Source of the DNA: Marinobacter salsuginis | GTDB lineage: Bacteria; Pseudomonadota; Gammaproteobacteria; Pseudomonadales; Oleiphilaceae | Assembly: GCF_009617755.1 (NCBI RefSeq) | Contig: NZ_BGZH01000001.1 | Coordinates: 806,001-870,000, forward strand | Length of the DNA stretch: 64,000 nt | Reading direction: 5' to 3' | Shown: positions 32,670 to 41,120 of the stretch, one piece after another | Layout of the letters: each line of letters opens with the position of its first letter | Position numbering within the stretch: the stretch's first letter is position 1 | Made by a program: the position numbers and the translations under genes | Notes under the pieces: generated by a model | Told to the model about the DNA's origin: nothing | Database searches by the model: none | What the model saw: the letters and a program-made list of their open reading frames with translations, nothing else

Positions 32670-33830
32670 GTGAAATTCACAGCCGAACACGAAGCCCTTC
32701 GAAAAACCGTCCGCGATTTCGTGGAGAAGGAAATCAATCCTCACTGCGACGAATGGGAAGCGGCCGGGGAATTCCCGATTCATGAGCTGTTCAAAAAGCT
32801 CGGCAACCTCGGGATCCTGGGCATTCAAAAGCCGGAAGAATATGGCGGCATGGGGCTGGATTACAGTTACAACCTGGTGGCTGCCGAGGAATTGGGCATG
32901 GCCCATTGTGGCGGCGTGCCGCTGGCCATTGGGGTTCAGACTGACATGTGTACCCCGGCGATATCCCGGTTTGGTTCCGATGAGCTGAAGCGCAGCTTCC
33001 TGGCGCCGGCCATTGCCGGTGACATGGTCGGGTGCATCGGTGTCAGTGAAGTGGGCGCAGGTTCGGATGTGGCGGGGATGAAGACCACCGCAAAAAAAGA
33101 CGGTGACGACTACATCATCAACGGCTCCAAGATGTGGATCACCAACAGCCCCAAATCCGACTTCATCTGCCTGCTGGCGAACACCTCGGACGACAAGCCC
33201 CACAAGAACAAATCCCTGATCGTGGTGCCTACCAAAACTCCGGGCATCTCCTTCAGCCCGCATCTGAACAAACTGGGCATGCGCTCTTCAGAAACGGCCC
33301 AGATCTTTTTTGACGATGTCCGCGTTCCCCAGCGCTACCGCATTGGCGCCGAGGGCACCGGTTTCATGATGCAGATGCTGCAGTTCCAGGAAGAACGCCT
33401 GTGGGGTGCCGCCAACGTTATCAAGGCCTTGGAAAACTGCATCAACAAGACCATCGAATACTGCCGCGAGCGCAAGACCTTCGGCCAACCGCTGATCGAT
33501 AACCAGGTCATTCACTTCCGACTGGCAGAACTGCAAACCGAGGTCGAGGCCCTGCGCGCGCTCACCTACCAGGCCTGCGAACTGCACATTGAAGGCAAGG
33601 ATGTGACCCGACTGGCCTCCATGGCCAAACTCAAGGCCGGACGCCTGGGCCGTGAGGTTACAGACAGCTGCCTGCAGTACTGGGGCGGGAACGGATACAT
33701 GTGGGATAACCCGATTTCCCGGGCGCATCGGGATGTGCGGCTGGTGTCTATCGGCGGTGGCGCCGATGAAATCATGCTCGGGATTATCTGCAAGATGATG
33801 GGGACGCTTCCGGGTAAGAAGCGCGACTAA
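32670..33830 (+). CDS. atuD: Acyl-CoA dehydrogenase AtuD (citronellyl-CoA)
   Basis: The 386-residue flavoprotein has acyl-CoA dehydrogenase signatures: GCIGVSEVGAGSDVAGMKTT (about 122-141), WITNSPKSDF, and the C-terminal QYWGGNGYMWDNPISRAHRD. The expected substrate is citronellyl-CoA, oxidised to cis-geranyl-CoA with electrons going to ETF. It is separated by 163 bases from atuC; that gap has no clear gene. Confidence 0.88.
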   Translation: MKFTAEHEALRKTVRDFVEKEINPHCDEWEAAGEFPIHELFKKLGNLGILGIQKPEEYGGMGLDYSYNLVAAEELGMAHCGGVPLAIGVQTDMCTPAISRFGSDELKRSFLAPAIAGDMVGCIGVSEVGAGSDVAGMKTTAKKDGDDYIINGSKMWITNSPKSDFICLLANTSDDKPHKNKSLIVVPTKTPGISFSPHLNKLGMRSSETAQIFFDDVRVPQRYRIGAEGTGFMMQMLQFQEERLWGAANVIKALENCINKTIEYCRERKTFGQPLIDNQVIHFRLAELQTEVEALRALTYQACELHIEGKDVTRLASMAKLKAGRLGREVTDSCLQYWGGNGYMWDNPISRAHRDVRLVSIGGGADEIMLGIICKMMGTLPGKKRD

Positions 33831-33850
33831 ACGTACAGGGCTTCGGTGGC

Positions 33851-33966
33851 AGGGCTATCAGGCCGGGCCAGGCGTCCGGGACGCGCCGTGAATACGTCCA
33901 TGTAGGCTTGATCGCAGCATCCATGCTGCTCACAGTCCCGGACGCCTGACCCGGCCCGATAGCCCC
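33851..33966. repeat. Hairpin element, core type A, copy A2
   Basis: Lies in the atuD-atuE gap. Arms 33851-33881 and 33936-33966 pair at 28 of 31 positions. The core 33882-33935 is 54 nt and nearly identical to that of A1. The inner hairpin reads GCAGCA-TCCA-TGCTGC. The outer arm sequence is unrelated to that of A1. Confidence 0.92.
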
Positions 33967-33989
33967 AGACAAATTTCGTGGAGTCAGTT

Positions 33990-34811
33990 ATGGATCAGCT
34001 ACCACATTGCGAAACACTTTTATTGGAGAAACAGGGCCCTACCCTGTTCATCACCATTAACCGCCCGGACGTCCGCAACGCCATGAGCCTCGAGATGGTG
34101 GCGGAACTGTCGGCAGTGTTCACCCAGATCGAAAACGACCTGCACATACGTGCCGTCGTTATACGGGGCGCCGGTGGTCATTTCTGTGCCGGGGGCGACA
34201 TCAAGGATATGGCTAGCGCCCGGGGCCAAAAGGCTGCAGAAGGCGAGGCCGATCCGTTCTATCGCCTGAACCGGGCCTTTGGTCAGATGATCCAGCAGGT
34301 CAACGAATCGTCGAAAGTCGTTGTTGCAGTCACCGAGGGCGCCGTCATGGGCGGTGGGTTCGGCCTCGCGTGCGTTTCGGACGTCGCCATCGCCGGGCCA
34401 AGCGCGAAATTCGGCATGCCGGAAACCTCACTCGGCGTGATTCCCGCTCAGATTGCACCCTTTGTGGTTGAACGAATCGGCCTGACTCAGGCCCGCCGAT
34501 TGGCACTGCTAGGTTTGAGAATCGATGCGAGTGAGGCTAGCCGTCTTGGAATCGTTCACCAGGCAGCATCTTCGGATGATGAACTTGAAGAGATGCTGGC
34601 CAGCGCCCTGGATCGTGTTCGCCATTGCGCGCCGGTCGCGACGGCAGAAACCAAAGCGTTGCTACACAGGGTTGGCCATGAACCCATGAGCGGTCTGCTC
34701 GACAGCGCGGCTGAAAAATTTGCAGAAGCCATCCGGGGAAGCGAAGGAACAGAAGGCACCATGGCCTTCATGCAGAAACGCCCACCAGCCTGGGCAAGCG
34801 ACTCCGAATGA
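33990..34811 (+). CDS. atuE: Isohexenylglutaconyl-CoA hydratase AtuE
   Basis: The 273-residue crotonase-fold protein has GAGGHFCAGGDIKDMA (oxyanion loop) and GAVMGGGFGLACVSDVAI, and a C-terminal tail with GTEGTMAFMQKRPPAW. In the atu pathway it hydrates isohexenylglutaconyl-CoA, the carboxylated geranyl-CoA product. The ATG at 33990 is chosen because GGAG lies 6 bases upstream; the in-frame GTG at 33978 would add four residues. It follows repeat A2 and precedes repeat B1. Confidence 0.87.
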   Translation: MDQLPHCETLLLEKQGPTLFITINRPDVRNAMSLEMVAELSAVFTQIENDLHIRAVVIRGAGGHFCAGGDIKDMASARGQKAAEGEADPFYRLNRAFGQMIQQVNESSKVVVAVTEGAVMGGGFGLACVSDVAIAGPSAKFGMPETSLGVIPAQIAPFVVERIGLTQARRLALLGLRIDASEASRLGIVHQAASSDDELEEMLASALDRVRHCAPVATAETKALLHRVGHEPMSGLLDSAAEKFAEAIRGSEGTEGTMAFMQKRPPAWASDSE

Positions 34812-34817
34812 TGCGGA

Positions 34818-34935
34818 GCGAGGTTGGGAGACGTCTGGCTTCCAGAAAATGTCGGCGGCCATGGATGGCCGACGCCAAGCGCACATGGATGTGCTCGTAG
34901 CGGTTTTCTGGAAGCCAGACGGCTCACAGCCTCGC
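34818..34935. repeat. Hairpin element, core type B, copy B1
   Basis: Lies in the atuE-atuF gap. Arms 34818-34849 and 34904-34935 pair at 29 of 32 positions. The core 34850-34903 is 54 nt and identical to that of B2. Inner hairpins: GGCCA-TGGA-TGGCC and GCACA-TGGA-TGTGC (TCCA loops on the other strand). Confidence 0.92.
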
Positions 34936-34963
34936 GGCGAACTCCACAGGGGAAAACAAGAAC

Positions 34964-36934
34964 ATGCTTAAGAAACTGTTAATAGCCAACCGAGGCGAAA
35001 TCGCAGTTCGTGTCATCAAAACTGCCAAAGCCCTGGGTTACCGCACCGTGGCCGTCTACTCCGAGGCCGACGCCAAAGCCATGCACGTGGAACTGGCTGA
35101 CGAAGCCGTTTGCATTGGCCCGGCTCAGGTGTCCGCCTCCTACCTGAACAGCGATTCCATACTCGAGGCCGCCCGCAAAACCGGCGCTGACTGCATCCAC
35201 CCCGGCTACGGCTTCCTTTCCGAGAACTCCACCTTCGCCAACGCCTGCAAAGACGCCGGCCTGGTGTTCGTTGGTCCGCCCGCCTCGGCCATCGAACTGA
35301 TGGGCAGCAAACGGCGCTCCAAAATCGCCATGCAGGAAGCCGGCGTACCCGTTGTGCCCGGTTACGAGGGTAACAATGCCAGCGACGACGAACTGATCGC
35401 CGCCGCCAAAGACATCGGCTATCCGCTGATGATCAAGGCTTCCGCCGGCGGCGGTGGCCGCGGCATGCGCCTGGTTGAGAGCGAATCCGAACTGGCCGAC
35501 AACATCAAAAGGGCCCGGTCTGAATCCAAGCAAGCCTTCGGCGACGACGAATTGATCCTCGAAAAAGCCGTGATTGAGCCCAGGCACGTGGAAATCCAGG
35601 TGTTCGCCGACCGACACGGCAACGCCGTCTACCTGGGCGAACGGGACTGCTCGGTCCAGCGCCGGCACCAGAAAGTGGTCGAAGAAGCGCCCTCTCCCTT
35701 TGTCACACCCGAACTGCGACAGGCCATGGGCGAGGCCGCAGTGAAAGCGGCGCTGGCCTGTAACTACGAAGGCGCCGGCACCGTCGAGTTCCTGGTCGAT
35801 AAACATCGGAACTTCTACTTCCTGGAAATGAACACCCGCCTGCAGGTAGAGCACCCGGTCACCGAGCTGATTACCGGCCAGGACCTGGTTGCCTGGCAGC
35901 TCACCGTTGCTGAAGGCCGTGAGCTGCCACTCACCCAGGACGAAATCCAGCTCAATGGCCACGCCATTGAAGTGCGGCTCTATGCGGAGGATCCCGCTCA
36001 CGGATTCACCCCCGAGACCGGACCACTGTATGCCTTTGAACCAGCAGAGGGAGAAGGCCTTCGATACGATACGGGCGTTCGCTCCGGAGACAGCATCACA
36101 CCCCACTACGACCCCATGCTGGCCAAAGTCATTGCCTGGGGCCAGAACCGGGACGAAGCCCGTCGCCGCCTGATCCGGGCCCTGGAGGACACCACCGTAT
36201 TCGGCGTGACCACCAACCGACATTTCCTGAGCCGGATTATCGCGGACGACACCTTCGGGGCTGGTGAGGCTACCACCGCCTTCCTGCAGCAGGCGTTCAG
36301 CGAAGATCCATCCCTGCAGCCCCAGACTCTGGATATACGCCAACTGGCGCTGGCCGCCTGCGTGCTTGACCATGGCATTGCCGGACAGAGCGCCTGGAGC
36401 AATGCACCGGCCACCATGACGCCAATCAAGCTCGAAAGTGGCGACGCCACTGTGGAGTTACTGGTGACCCGCAGCGGTAACCGGTTGACGTTCAACATGG
36501 GCGAAACCCGACACACTCTGGTGCTTGAAAGCCAGCGGGATGGCCTGTTGTGCATTATCGACAATGGTGTTCGTCAGACTTGCCAATATCACCGCCAGGG
36601 CGATTCCTTATATTTGCAGGCGTTCGGGCAATCCTGGTCGGTTCGGGATGTTACCCATCAGCCTGCGCAGGGCGCAGGTGGCGCTGGCAGTGGAAGAATC
36701 CAGGCAACCATGGATGGCGCCATTATTGATGTGTTGGTAGAGGCTGGCCAGAGCGTTCGCCAGGGCGATACGCTGGTGATACTGGAGGCCATGAAAATGG
36801 AGCATCCGGTGAAAGCCGATCGAGACGGCATTGTGGGCGAGGTTCATGCCGGCAAGGGCGACCAGGTCAAACGCCGTCAGTTGTTGGTTGAAATCAGCGC
36901 CAGCGAGACAGCCGAACAGGAGAGTAACGCATGA
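34964..36934 (+). CDS. atuF: Geranyl-CoA carboxylase alpha (biotin) subunit AtuF
   Basis: The 656-residue protein has biotin carboxylase domains (starting KKLLIANRGEIAVRVIKTAK, with the ATP-grasp loop KASAGGGGRGMR and EMNTRLQVEHPVTE) and a C-terminal biotinyl domain with EAMKMEH, biotin expected on Lys611. It charges biotin with bicarbonate and passes the carboxyl group to AtuC. Its stop overlaps the atuG start (ATGA), implying translational coupling. MCC alpha (LiuD) is the close alternative, but context favours AtuF. Confidence 0.9.
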   Translation: MLKKLLIANRGEIAVRVIKTAKALGYRTVAVYSEADAKAMHVELADEAVCIGPAQVSASYLNSDSILEAARKTGADCIHPGYGFLSENSTFANACKDAGLVFVGPPASAIELMGSKRRSKIAMQEAGVPVVPGYEGNNASDDELIAAAKDIGYPLMIKASAGGGGRGMRLVESESELADNIKRARSESKQAFGDDELILEKAVIEPRHVEIQVFADRHGNAVYLGERDCSVQRRHQKVVEEAPSPFVTPELRQAMGEAAVKAALACNYEGAGTVEFLVDKHRNFYFLEMNTRLQVEHPVTELITGQDLVAWQLTVAEGRELPLTQDEIQLNGHAIEVRLYAEDPAHGFTPETGPLYAFEPAEGEGLRYDTGVRSGDSITPHYDPMLAKVIAWGQNRDEARRRLIRALEDTTVFGVTTNRHFLSRIIADDTFGAGEATTAFLQQAFSEDPSLQPQTLDIRQLALAACVLDHGIAGQSAWSNAPATMTPIKLESGDATVELLVTRSGNRLTFNMGETRHTLVLESQRDGLLCIIDNGVRQTCQYHRQGDSLYLQAFGQSWSVRDVTHQPAQGAGGAGSGRIQATMDGAIIDVLVEAGQSVRQGDTLVILEAMKMEHPVKADRDGIVGEVHAGKGDQVKRRQLLVEISASETAEQESNA

Positions 36935-37758
36935 GTAAATTGCGTAACCGCACCGTTTTTATTACGGGCGCCAGCCGGGGCATTGGCCGCGCGATTGCCC
37001 TCGCCTGTGCCCGCCAGGGCGCCAACGTGGTGATCGCCGCCAAATCGGACACTCCACACCCGAAGCTGCCTGGCACCATTCACACGGTGGCCGAGGAAGT
37101 GCGCGAAGCCGGCGGCCAAGCACTGCCACTGGTTTTGGATGTGCGGGACGAAAAACAGATTCGCCAGCGCATCGACGAAGCGGGCGAACATTTTGGTGGC
37201 ATCGACGCCCTGGTGAACAACGCCGGCGCGATTCGACTTACCGGCGTTGAGAAACTCAAGGTCAGCCGGTACGACCTGATGCATCAGGTCAATGCCCGGG
37301 CGGTCATGGCCTGCAGCCAGGCGGCCCTGCCCTGGCTCAAAGAGTCGGACCAGGCCCACATACTGAGCCTGTCGCCGCCTCTGAACCTGAATACCCGGTG
37401 GTTCGCCCAGTATGGGCCCTACACCACGACGAAGTACGCCATGACCATGCTGAGCCTGGGCATGGCCGAGGAATTCAAGCGATATGGCATAGCGGTAAAT
37501 ACCCTGTGGCCGAAAACCCTGATCGCCACGGCGGCCATCGAGTTCGAAGTGGGCGGTCCGCAACTGATGGCCCAGGGCAGAAAGCCGGACATTATGGCCG
37601 ATGCCGCCGTCAGCATCCTGGGCCGGTCGCCTGACACCATGACCGGCCAGAACCTGATCGATGAAGACCTGCTGAGGCAGGACGGTATGACCGACTTCGA
37701 GCACTACCGGTACGAGCCAGGCGACAAGCCGCTGATGCCGGATCTGTTTCTGGACTGA
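36931..37758 (+). CDS. atuG: Short-chain dehydrogenase AtuG
   Basis: The 275-residue SDR has TGASRGIGRAIALACARQGA at the N-terminus, NNAGAIRL, and the active site YGPYTTTKYAMTM (Tyr-x-x-x-Lys reading YTTTK). The N-terminal insert with NVVIAAKSDTPHPKLPGTIH resembles hydroxysteroid dehydrogenase-like 2 proteins. Its step in terpene breakdown is not known. It overlaps atuF by 4 bases. Confidence 0.87.
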   Translation: MSKLRNRTVFITGASRGIGRAIALACARQGANVVIAAKSDTPHPKLPGTIHTVAEEVREAGGQALPLVLDVRDEKQIRQRIDEAGEHFGGIDALVNNAGAIRLTGVEKLKVSRYDLMHQVNARAVMACSQAALPWLKESDQAHILSLSPPLNLNTRWFAQYGPYTTTKYAMTMLSLGMAEEFKRYGIAVNTLWPKTLIATAAIEFEVGGPQLMAQGRKPDIMADAAVSILGRSPDTMTGQNLIDEDLLRQDGMTDFEHYRYEPGDKPLMPDLFLD

Positions 37759-37821
37759 GGCCGCGACATGCGTTGTTACAAGCTCTCAGCTCGCACAATA
37801 AAAGGGACCAACGGAAAAACC

Positions 37822-39648
37822 ATGAGCCAAGACAACGTATCCGCACTGGACATTGCCCGCAGCCTGCCCGGCGTGCTTCGGCGCCTGCCGTCGATCACAC
37901 GGGGGCTTTATTACTATTCCCTGAAGAACGAGAAGCGAGAGCTCACTCTGGGCACGCTGATCGAAAACAACGCCCGATCCTTCGGCAATCGACCGGCCAT
38001 CCTGTTCGAGGATCGAACGATCACCTGGGGCGAGCTGAATTCGTGGGCCAATCGAATCGCGCGCTATCTGCAAGAACAGGGACTCACCAAAGGCGATGCC
38101 ATTGCGGTATTCCTCGAAAACCGGCCGGAACTGCTGGCCGTGGTGGCCGGCGCAGCCAAGCTCGGTGTCGCGTGCGCGATGCTCAATACCTCCCAGAAAG
38201 GCAAGGTGCTGGAACACAGCATTAACCTGATTGAGCCGAAGATGACAATTGTGGGCGAAGAGCTGGTGGAGGCCTTTGACGGTATCAAGGCAGAACTCAA
38301 GACTGACCACCCGCAGCCCTTCCAGTTTCTGGCAGACACCAATACCCTGAACGCCTTTGGCGATGCCCCGTCCGGTTACGCCAACATGGCCGAGCAGGTC
38401 AGCACCTTCAACAGCGATAGTCCGGTGGTGAACACTCCCCCGAAAATGGGGGACAACGCCATTTACCTGTTTACTTCCGGCACCACCGGACTGCCCAAGG
38501 CGGCCCCGGGCTCGCACAGGAAGTTTATCAAGGCCTACGGCGGATTCGGCCTGATGTCGCTGGCCATGGAGCCAGAGGACGTTCTCTACTGCACCCTGCC
38601 CCTTTACCATGGCACCGCCCTGCTGGTGTGCTGGGGCTCAGTGTTGGCCGGCGGCTCGGCCATTGCCCTGCGCCGTAAATTCTCTGCCAGCGCCTTCTGG
38701 GACGATGTGCGCCGTTACCATGCCACCACCTTCGGTTATGTCGGCGAACTCTGCCGCTATCTGCTGAACCAGCCGCCTGGCGAGCAGGACCGCAACCACA
38801 GCCTCACCAAAATGATCGGCAACGGCCTGCGCCCATCCATCTGGAAAGAGTTCAAGGAACGCTTCGGCATAGAAACCGTGGCGGAACTCTATGCCTCAAG
38901 CGAAGGCAACATCGGCTTCAGCAACTTCTTCAACATGGACAACACTGTCGGTTTCTCCACGGCGCCTTACAAGCTGGTGAAGTTCCACGAAGGCACGCGG
39001 GACCCGGTGCGTAACGAAAAAGGCTTGATGCAGGAAGTGGCAAAAGGTGCGCCCGGCCTGTTGATCGGGGAGATCACCAAGAAATGGTCATTCGAAGGCT
39101 ACACCCAGAAGGAGGCCACGGAAAAATCCATCCTCCGCAACGCATTCAAAAAAGGCGATGCCTGGTTTAACACCGGTGATGTACTGAAGGAAATCGGCTG
39201 CGGCCATCTGCAGTTCGTTGACCGCATGGGTGATACCTTCCGTTGGAAAGGCGAAAATGTCTCCACGACGGAAGTCGAGAACATCATCGACGGCTCCGGC
39301 ATGGCAGAGGAAGCCATTGTCTACGGCGTCGAGATCCCCGGCACCAACGGCAAGGCCGGGATGGTGACGCTCGTGCCCCAGAGCAACGGCCGGGCCTTCG
39401 ATATAAATCGGTTGTTCCGCTATCTACAGGACAATTTGCCAGCCTATGCGGTACCGGTGTTCGTGCGCGTCACCCGTGCCATAGAGAAAACCGGTACGTT
39501 CAAGTACCGGAAAGTGGATATCCAGAAGCTGGGCTATTCCCTCCGGGACGACGAGGAGGTTTATGCCTGGTTGACCGGGAGTGACGAGTATACCTTGCTG
39601 ACGCCAAAGCTGGTTTCGGAGATTGACTCGGCTTCGGTCCGGTTTTGA
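37822..39648 (+). CDS. atuH: Acyl-CoA synthetase AtuH (FATP/FadD6 type)
   Basis: The 608-residue AMP-forming ligase has the P-loop YLFTSGTTGLPKAA, the YASSEGNIGF motif, and GDTFRWKGENVSTTEVENII near the C-terminus, as in long/very-long-chain acyl-CoA synthetases. It probably activates citronellic or geranic acid to its CoA ester. The ATG at 37822 is preferred over an upstream in-frame ATG at 37768 because the protein homology-like region starts at MSQDNVSALD. It is the last atu gene before the repeat-rich gap. Confidence 0.87.
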   Translation: MSQDNVSALDIARSLPGVLRRLPSITRGLYYYSLKNEKRELTLGTLIENNARSFGNRPAILFEDRTITWGELNSWANRIARYLQEQGLTKGDAIAVFLENRPELLAVVAGAAKLGVACAMLNTSQKGKVLEHSINLIEPKMTIVGEELVEAFDGIKAELKTDHPQPFQFLADTNTLNAFGDAPSGYANMAEQVSTFNSDSPVVNTPPKMGDNAIYLFTSGTTGLPKAAPGSHRKFIKAYGGFGLMSLAMEPEDVLYCTLPLYHGTALLVCWGSVLAGGSAIALRRKFSASAFWDDVRRYHATTFGYVGELCRYLLNQPPGEQDRNHSLTKMIGNGLRPSIWKEFKERFGIETVAELYASSEGNIGFSNFFNMDNTVGFSTAPYKLVKFHEGTRDPVRNEKGLMQEVAKGAPGLLIGEITKKWSFEGYTQKEATEKSILRNAFKKGDAWFNTGDVLKEIGCGHLQFVDRMGDTFRWKGENVSTTEVENIIDGSGMAEEAIVYGVEIPGTNGKAGMVTLVPQSNGRAFDINRLFRYLQDNLPAYAVPVFVRVTRAIEKTGTFKYRKVDIQKLGYSLRDDEEVYAWLTGSDEYTLLTPKLVSEIDSASVRF

Positions 39649-39693
39649 TGATTGGCCTTTTGTCTGGGCCCTAGCCTTGTGTGTTAGCGGAAT

Positions 39694-39803
39694 GGTGAGC
39701 GTGGGTGCCTCCTCCCAAAAACCGCTACAAGCACGTCCGTGTGCGCTTGTTTCGGGCCGTCCTTGGCCCTCTACATTTTTGGGAGGAGGCACCCACCCTC
39801 ACC
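39694..39803. repeat. Hairpin element, core type B, copy B3 (inverted, diverged)
   Basis: Arms 39694-39721 and 39776-39803 pair at 27 of 28 positions. The 54-nt core (39722-39775) is in the opposite orientation to B1/B2 and has diverged from them while keeping both inner hairpins (GCACG-TCCG-TGTGC, and GGGCC/GGCCC around TCC). Confidence 0.9.
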
Positions 39804-39856
39804 AACGGGCTACAGCGATATAGTCTCCACAACCTGAGATATAACTGGTGTCAGAA

Positions 39857-39966
39857 GTTGCTGGTTGGAGGCACTTCCCAAAAATGTCGGCGGCCATGGA
39901 TGGCCGACGCCAAGCGCACATGGATGTGCTCGTAGCGGTTTTTGGGAAGTGCCTCCAACCGGCAAC
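39857..39966. repeat. Hairpin element, core type B, copy B2
   Basis: Arms 39857-39884 and 39939-39966 pair at 27 of 28 positions. The 54-nt core (39885-39938) is identical to that of B1, about 5 kb away, while the outer arms differ. Confidence 0.93.
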
Positions 39967-39995
39967 CTCCCAAAGCTTTCAGGCTACGATAAAAC

Positions 39996-40976
39996 TCAGG
40001 AGCCGACTTTAAGTACAACCTTGCCAGTCGCCTTGCGTTCAGTAAGGGCCCCAAGTGCAGAGGCGTAATCCTCGAAGTCGTAGACGGCGCTGATCTTCGG
40101 ATCGATCTTGCCTTCGGCATAGAGCTTCATCAGCTCCATCATGTTCTGCGCGCTCGCCTCCGGCTCGCGCTGGGTGAAGCTGCCCCAGAACACGCCAACC
40201 ACGGAGCAGCCTTTCAGGAGCGTCAGATTGGCGGGGATTTTCGGTATATCACCGGCAGCAAAGCCGATGATCAGGTGGCGGCCGTTCCACCCCATGGCGC
40301 GAAGGGCCTGTTCGGTAAAGTCACCGCCGACCGGGTCGTAGATCACGTCCACGCCCTTGCTGTGGGTGAGCTTCTTTACCGCATCTTTGAGAGGCTCTTC
40401 GGTGTAGTTTATCAGCTCGTCGGCGCCGGCCTCTTTGGCCACAGCCAGCTTCTCGGCAGAACTGGCCGCTGCGATGACCTTGGCGCCCATGGCCTTGCCC
40501 AGTTCGACCGTGGCGAGGCCAACGCCACCACTGGCGCCAAGAACGAGCAGCGTTTCGCCAGGCTGGAGGTTGCCTCGCTGTTTCAGGGCGTAATAGGAAG
40601 TGCCGTAGACCATAGTGAAGGCGGCGGCCTTCTCGTCTGACATGCCATCGGGAACGGGCAGCAGGTTCTGCTCCGGCACGATGACTTCTTCTGCAAAAGC
40701 GCCATAACCGGTCAGGCCCGCGACACGGTCCCCTACCTTGAAGCGCGTGACTTTGTCACCAACTTCGATAACCTCACCAGCCATTTCACCACCGGGCGAA
40801 AACGGAAGGCTCGGCTTCAACTGGTATTTGTTTTCAATAATGAGGGTGTCGGGGAAATTCAGGCCGGCGGCTTTTACGCGGACTTTTACGCCTCGGCCTT
40901 TCACCTCAGGACTGGGAACATCTTCGATGACCAGCGTCTCAGCCGGTCCATATTCCTTGCAGAGGATGGCTTTCAT
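39996..40976 (-). CDS. NADPH:quinone oxidoreductase, zinc-free MDR family
   Basis: The 326-residue protein has the quinone reductase/enoyl reductase MDR layout: GROES-like N-terminal domain, LVLGASGGVGLATVELGKAM as the cofactor-binding motif, and no zinc cysteine cluster. The ATG at 40976 is preceded by GGAGAG and is preferred to an in-frame upstream start. It converges on the end of the atu cluster; a role in it is possible but unproven. Confidence 0.87.
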   Translation of the reverse strand: MKAILCKEYGPAETLVIEDVPSPEVKGRGVKVRVKAAGLNFPDTLIIENKYQLKPSLPFSPGGEMAGEVIEVGDKVTRFKVGDRVAGLTGYGAFAEEVIVPEQNLLPVPDGMSDEKAAAFTMVYGTSYYALKQRGNLQPGETLLVLGASGGVGLATVELGKAMGAKVIAAASSAEKLAVAKEAGADELINYTEEPLKDAVKKLTHSKGVDVIYDPVGGDFTEQALRAMGWNGRHLIIGFAAGDIPKIPANLTLLKGCSVVGVFWGSFTQREPEASAQNMMELMKLYAEGKIDPKISAVYDFEDYASALGALTERKATGKVVLKVGS

Positions 40977-41120
40977 GAACTCTCCATTTTTGTTTGATCG
41001 GGCTCCAGGCAGTGCACGCCTGTGATTGTTATCCGTCAAGCTAAACAGAGTCTTATCATGAAGCAAATAAAGTTCTTTTATCCAACCGCATAAGCAAGGC
41101 TTATTTTTACAGCATTTCCA

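Larger units (their letters stand above)
39649..39995. other. 347-base gap between convergent genes, filled by two hairpin elements
   Basis: This gap between atuH and the convergent quinone oxidoreductase gene holds copies B3 and B2 in opposite orientation, about 50 bases apart. I see no protein or RNA gene apart from these elements. Confidence 0.85.

Noticed and set aside
29876..39966. The five hairpin elements as simple rho-independent terminators.
   Set aside because: They have no T-run after the outer stem, are longer than terminators and share a conserved core; several lie within the atu operon, where full termination would block downstream genes. Partial attenuation or processing remains possible.
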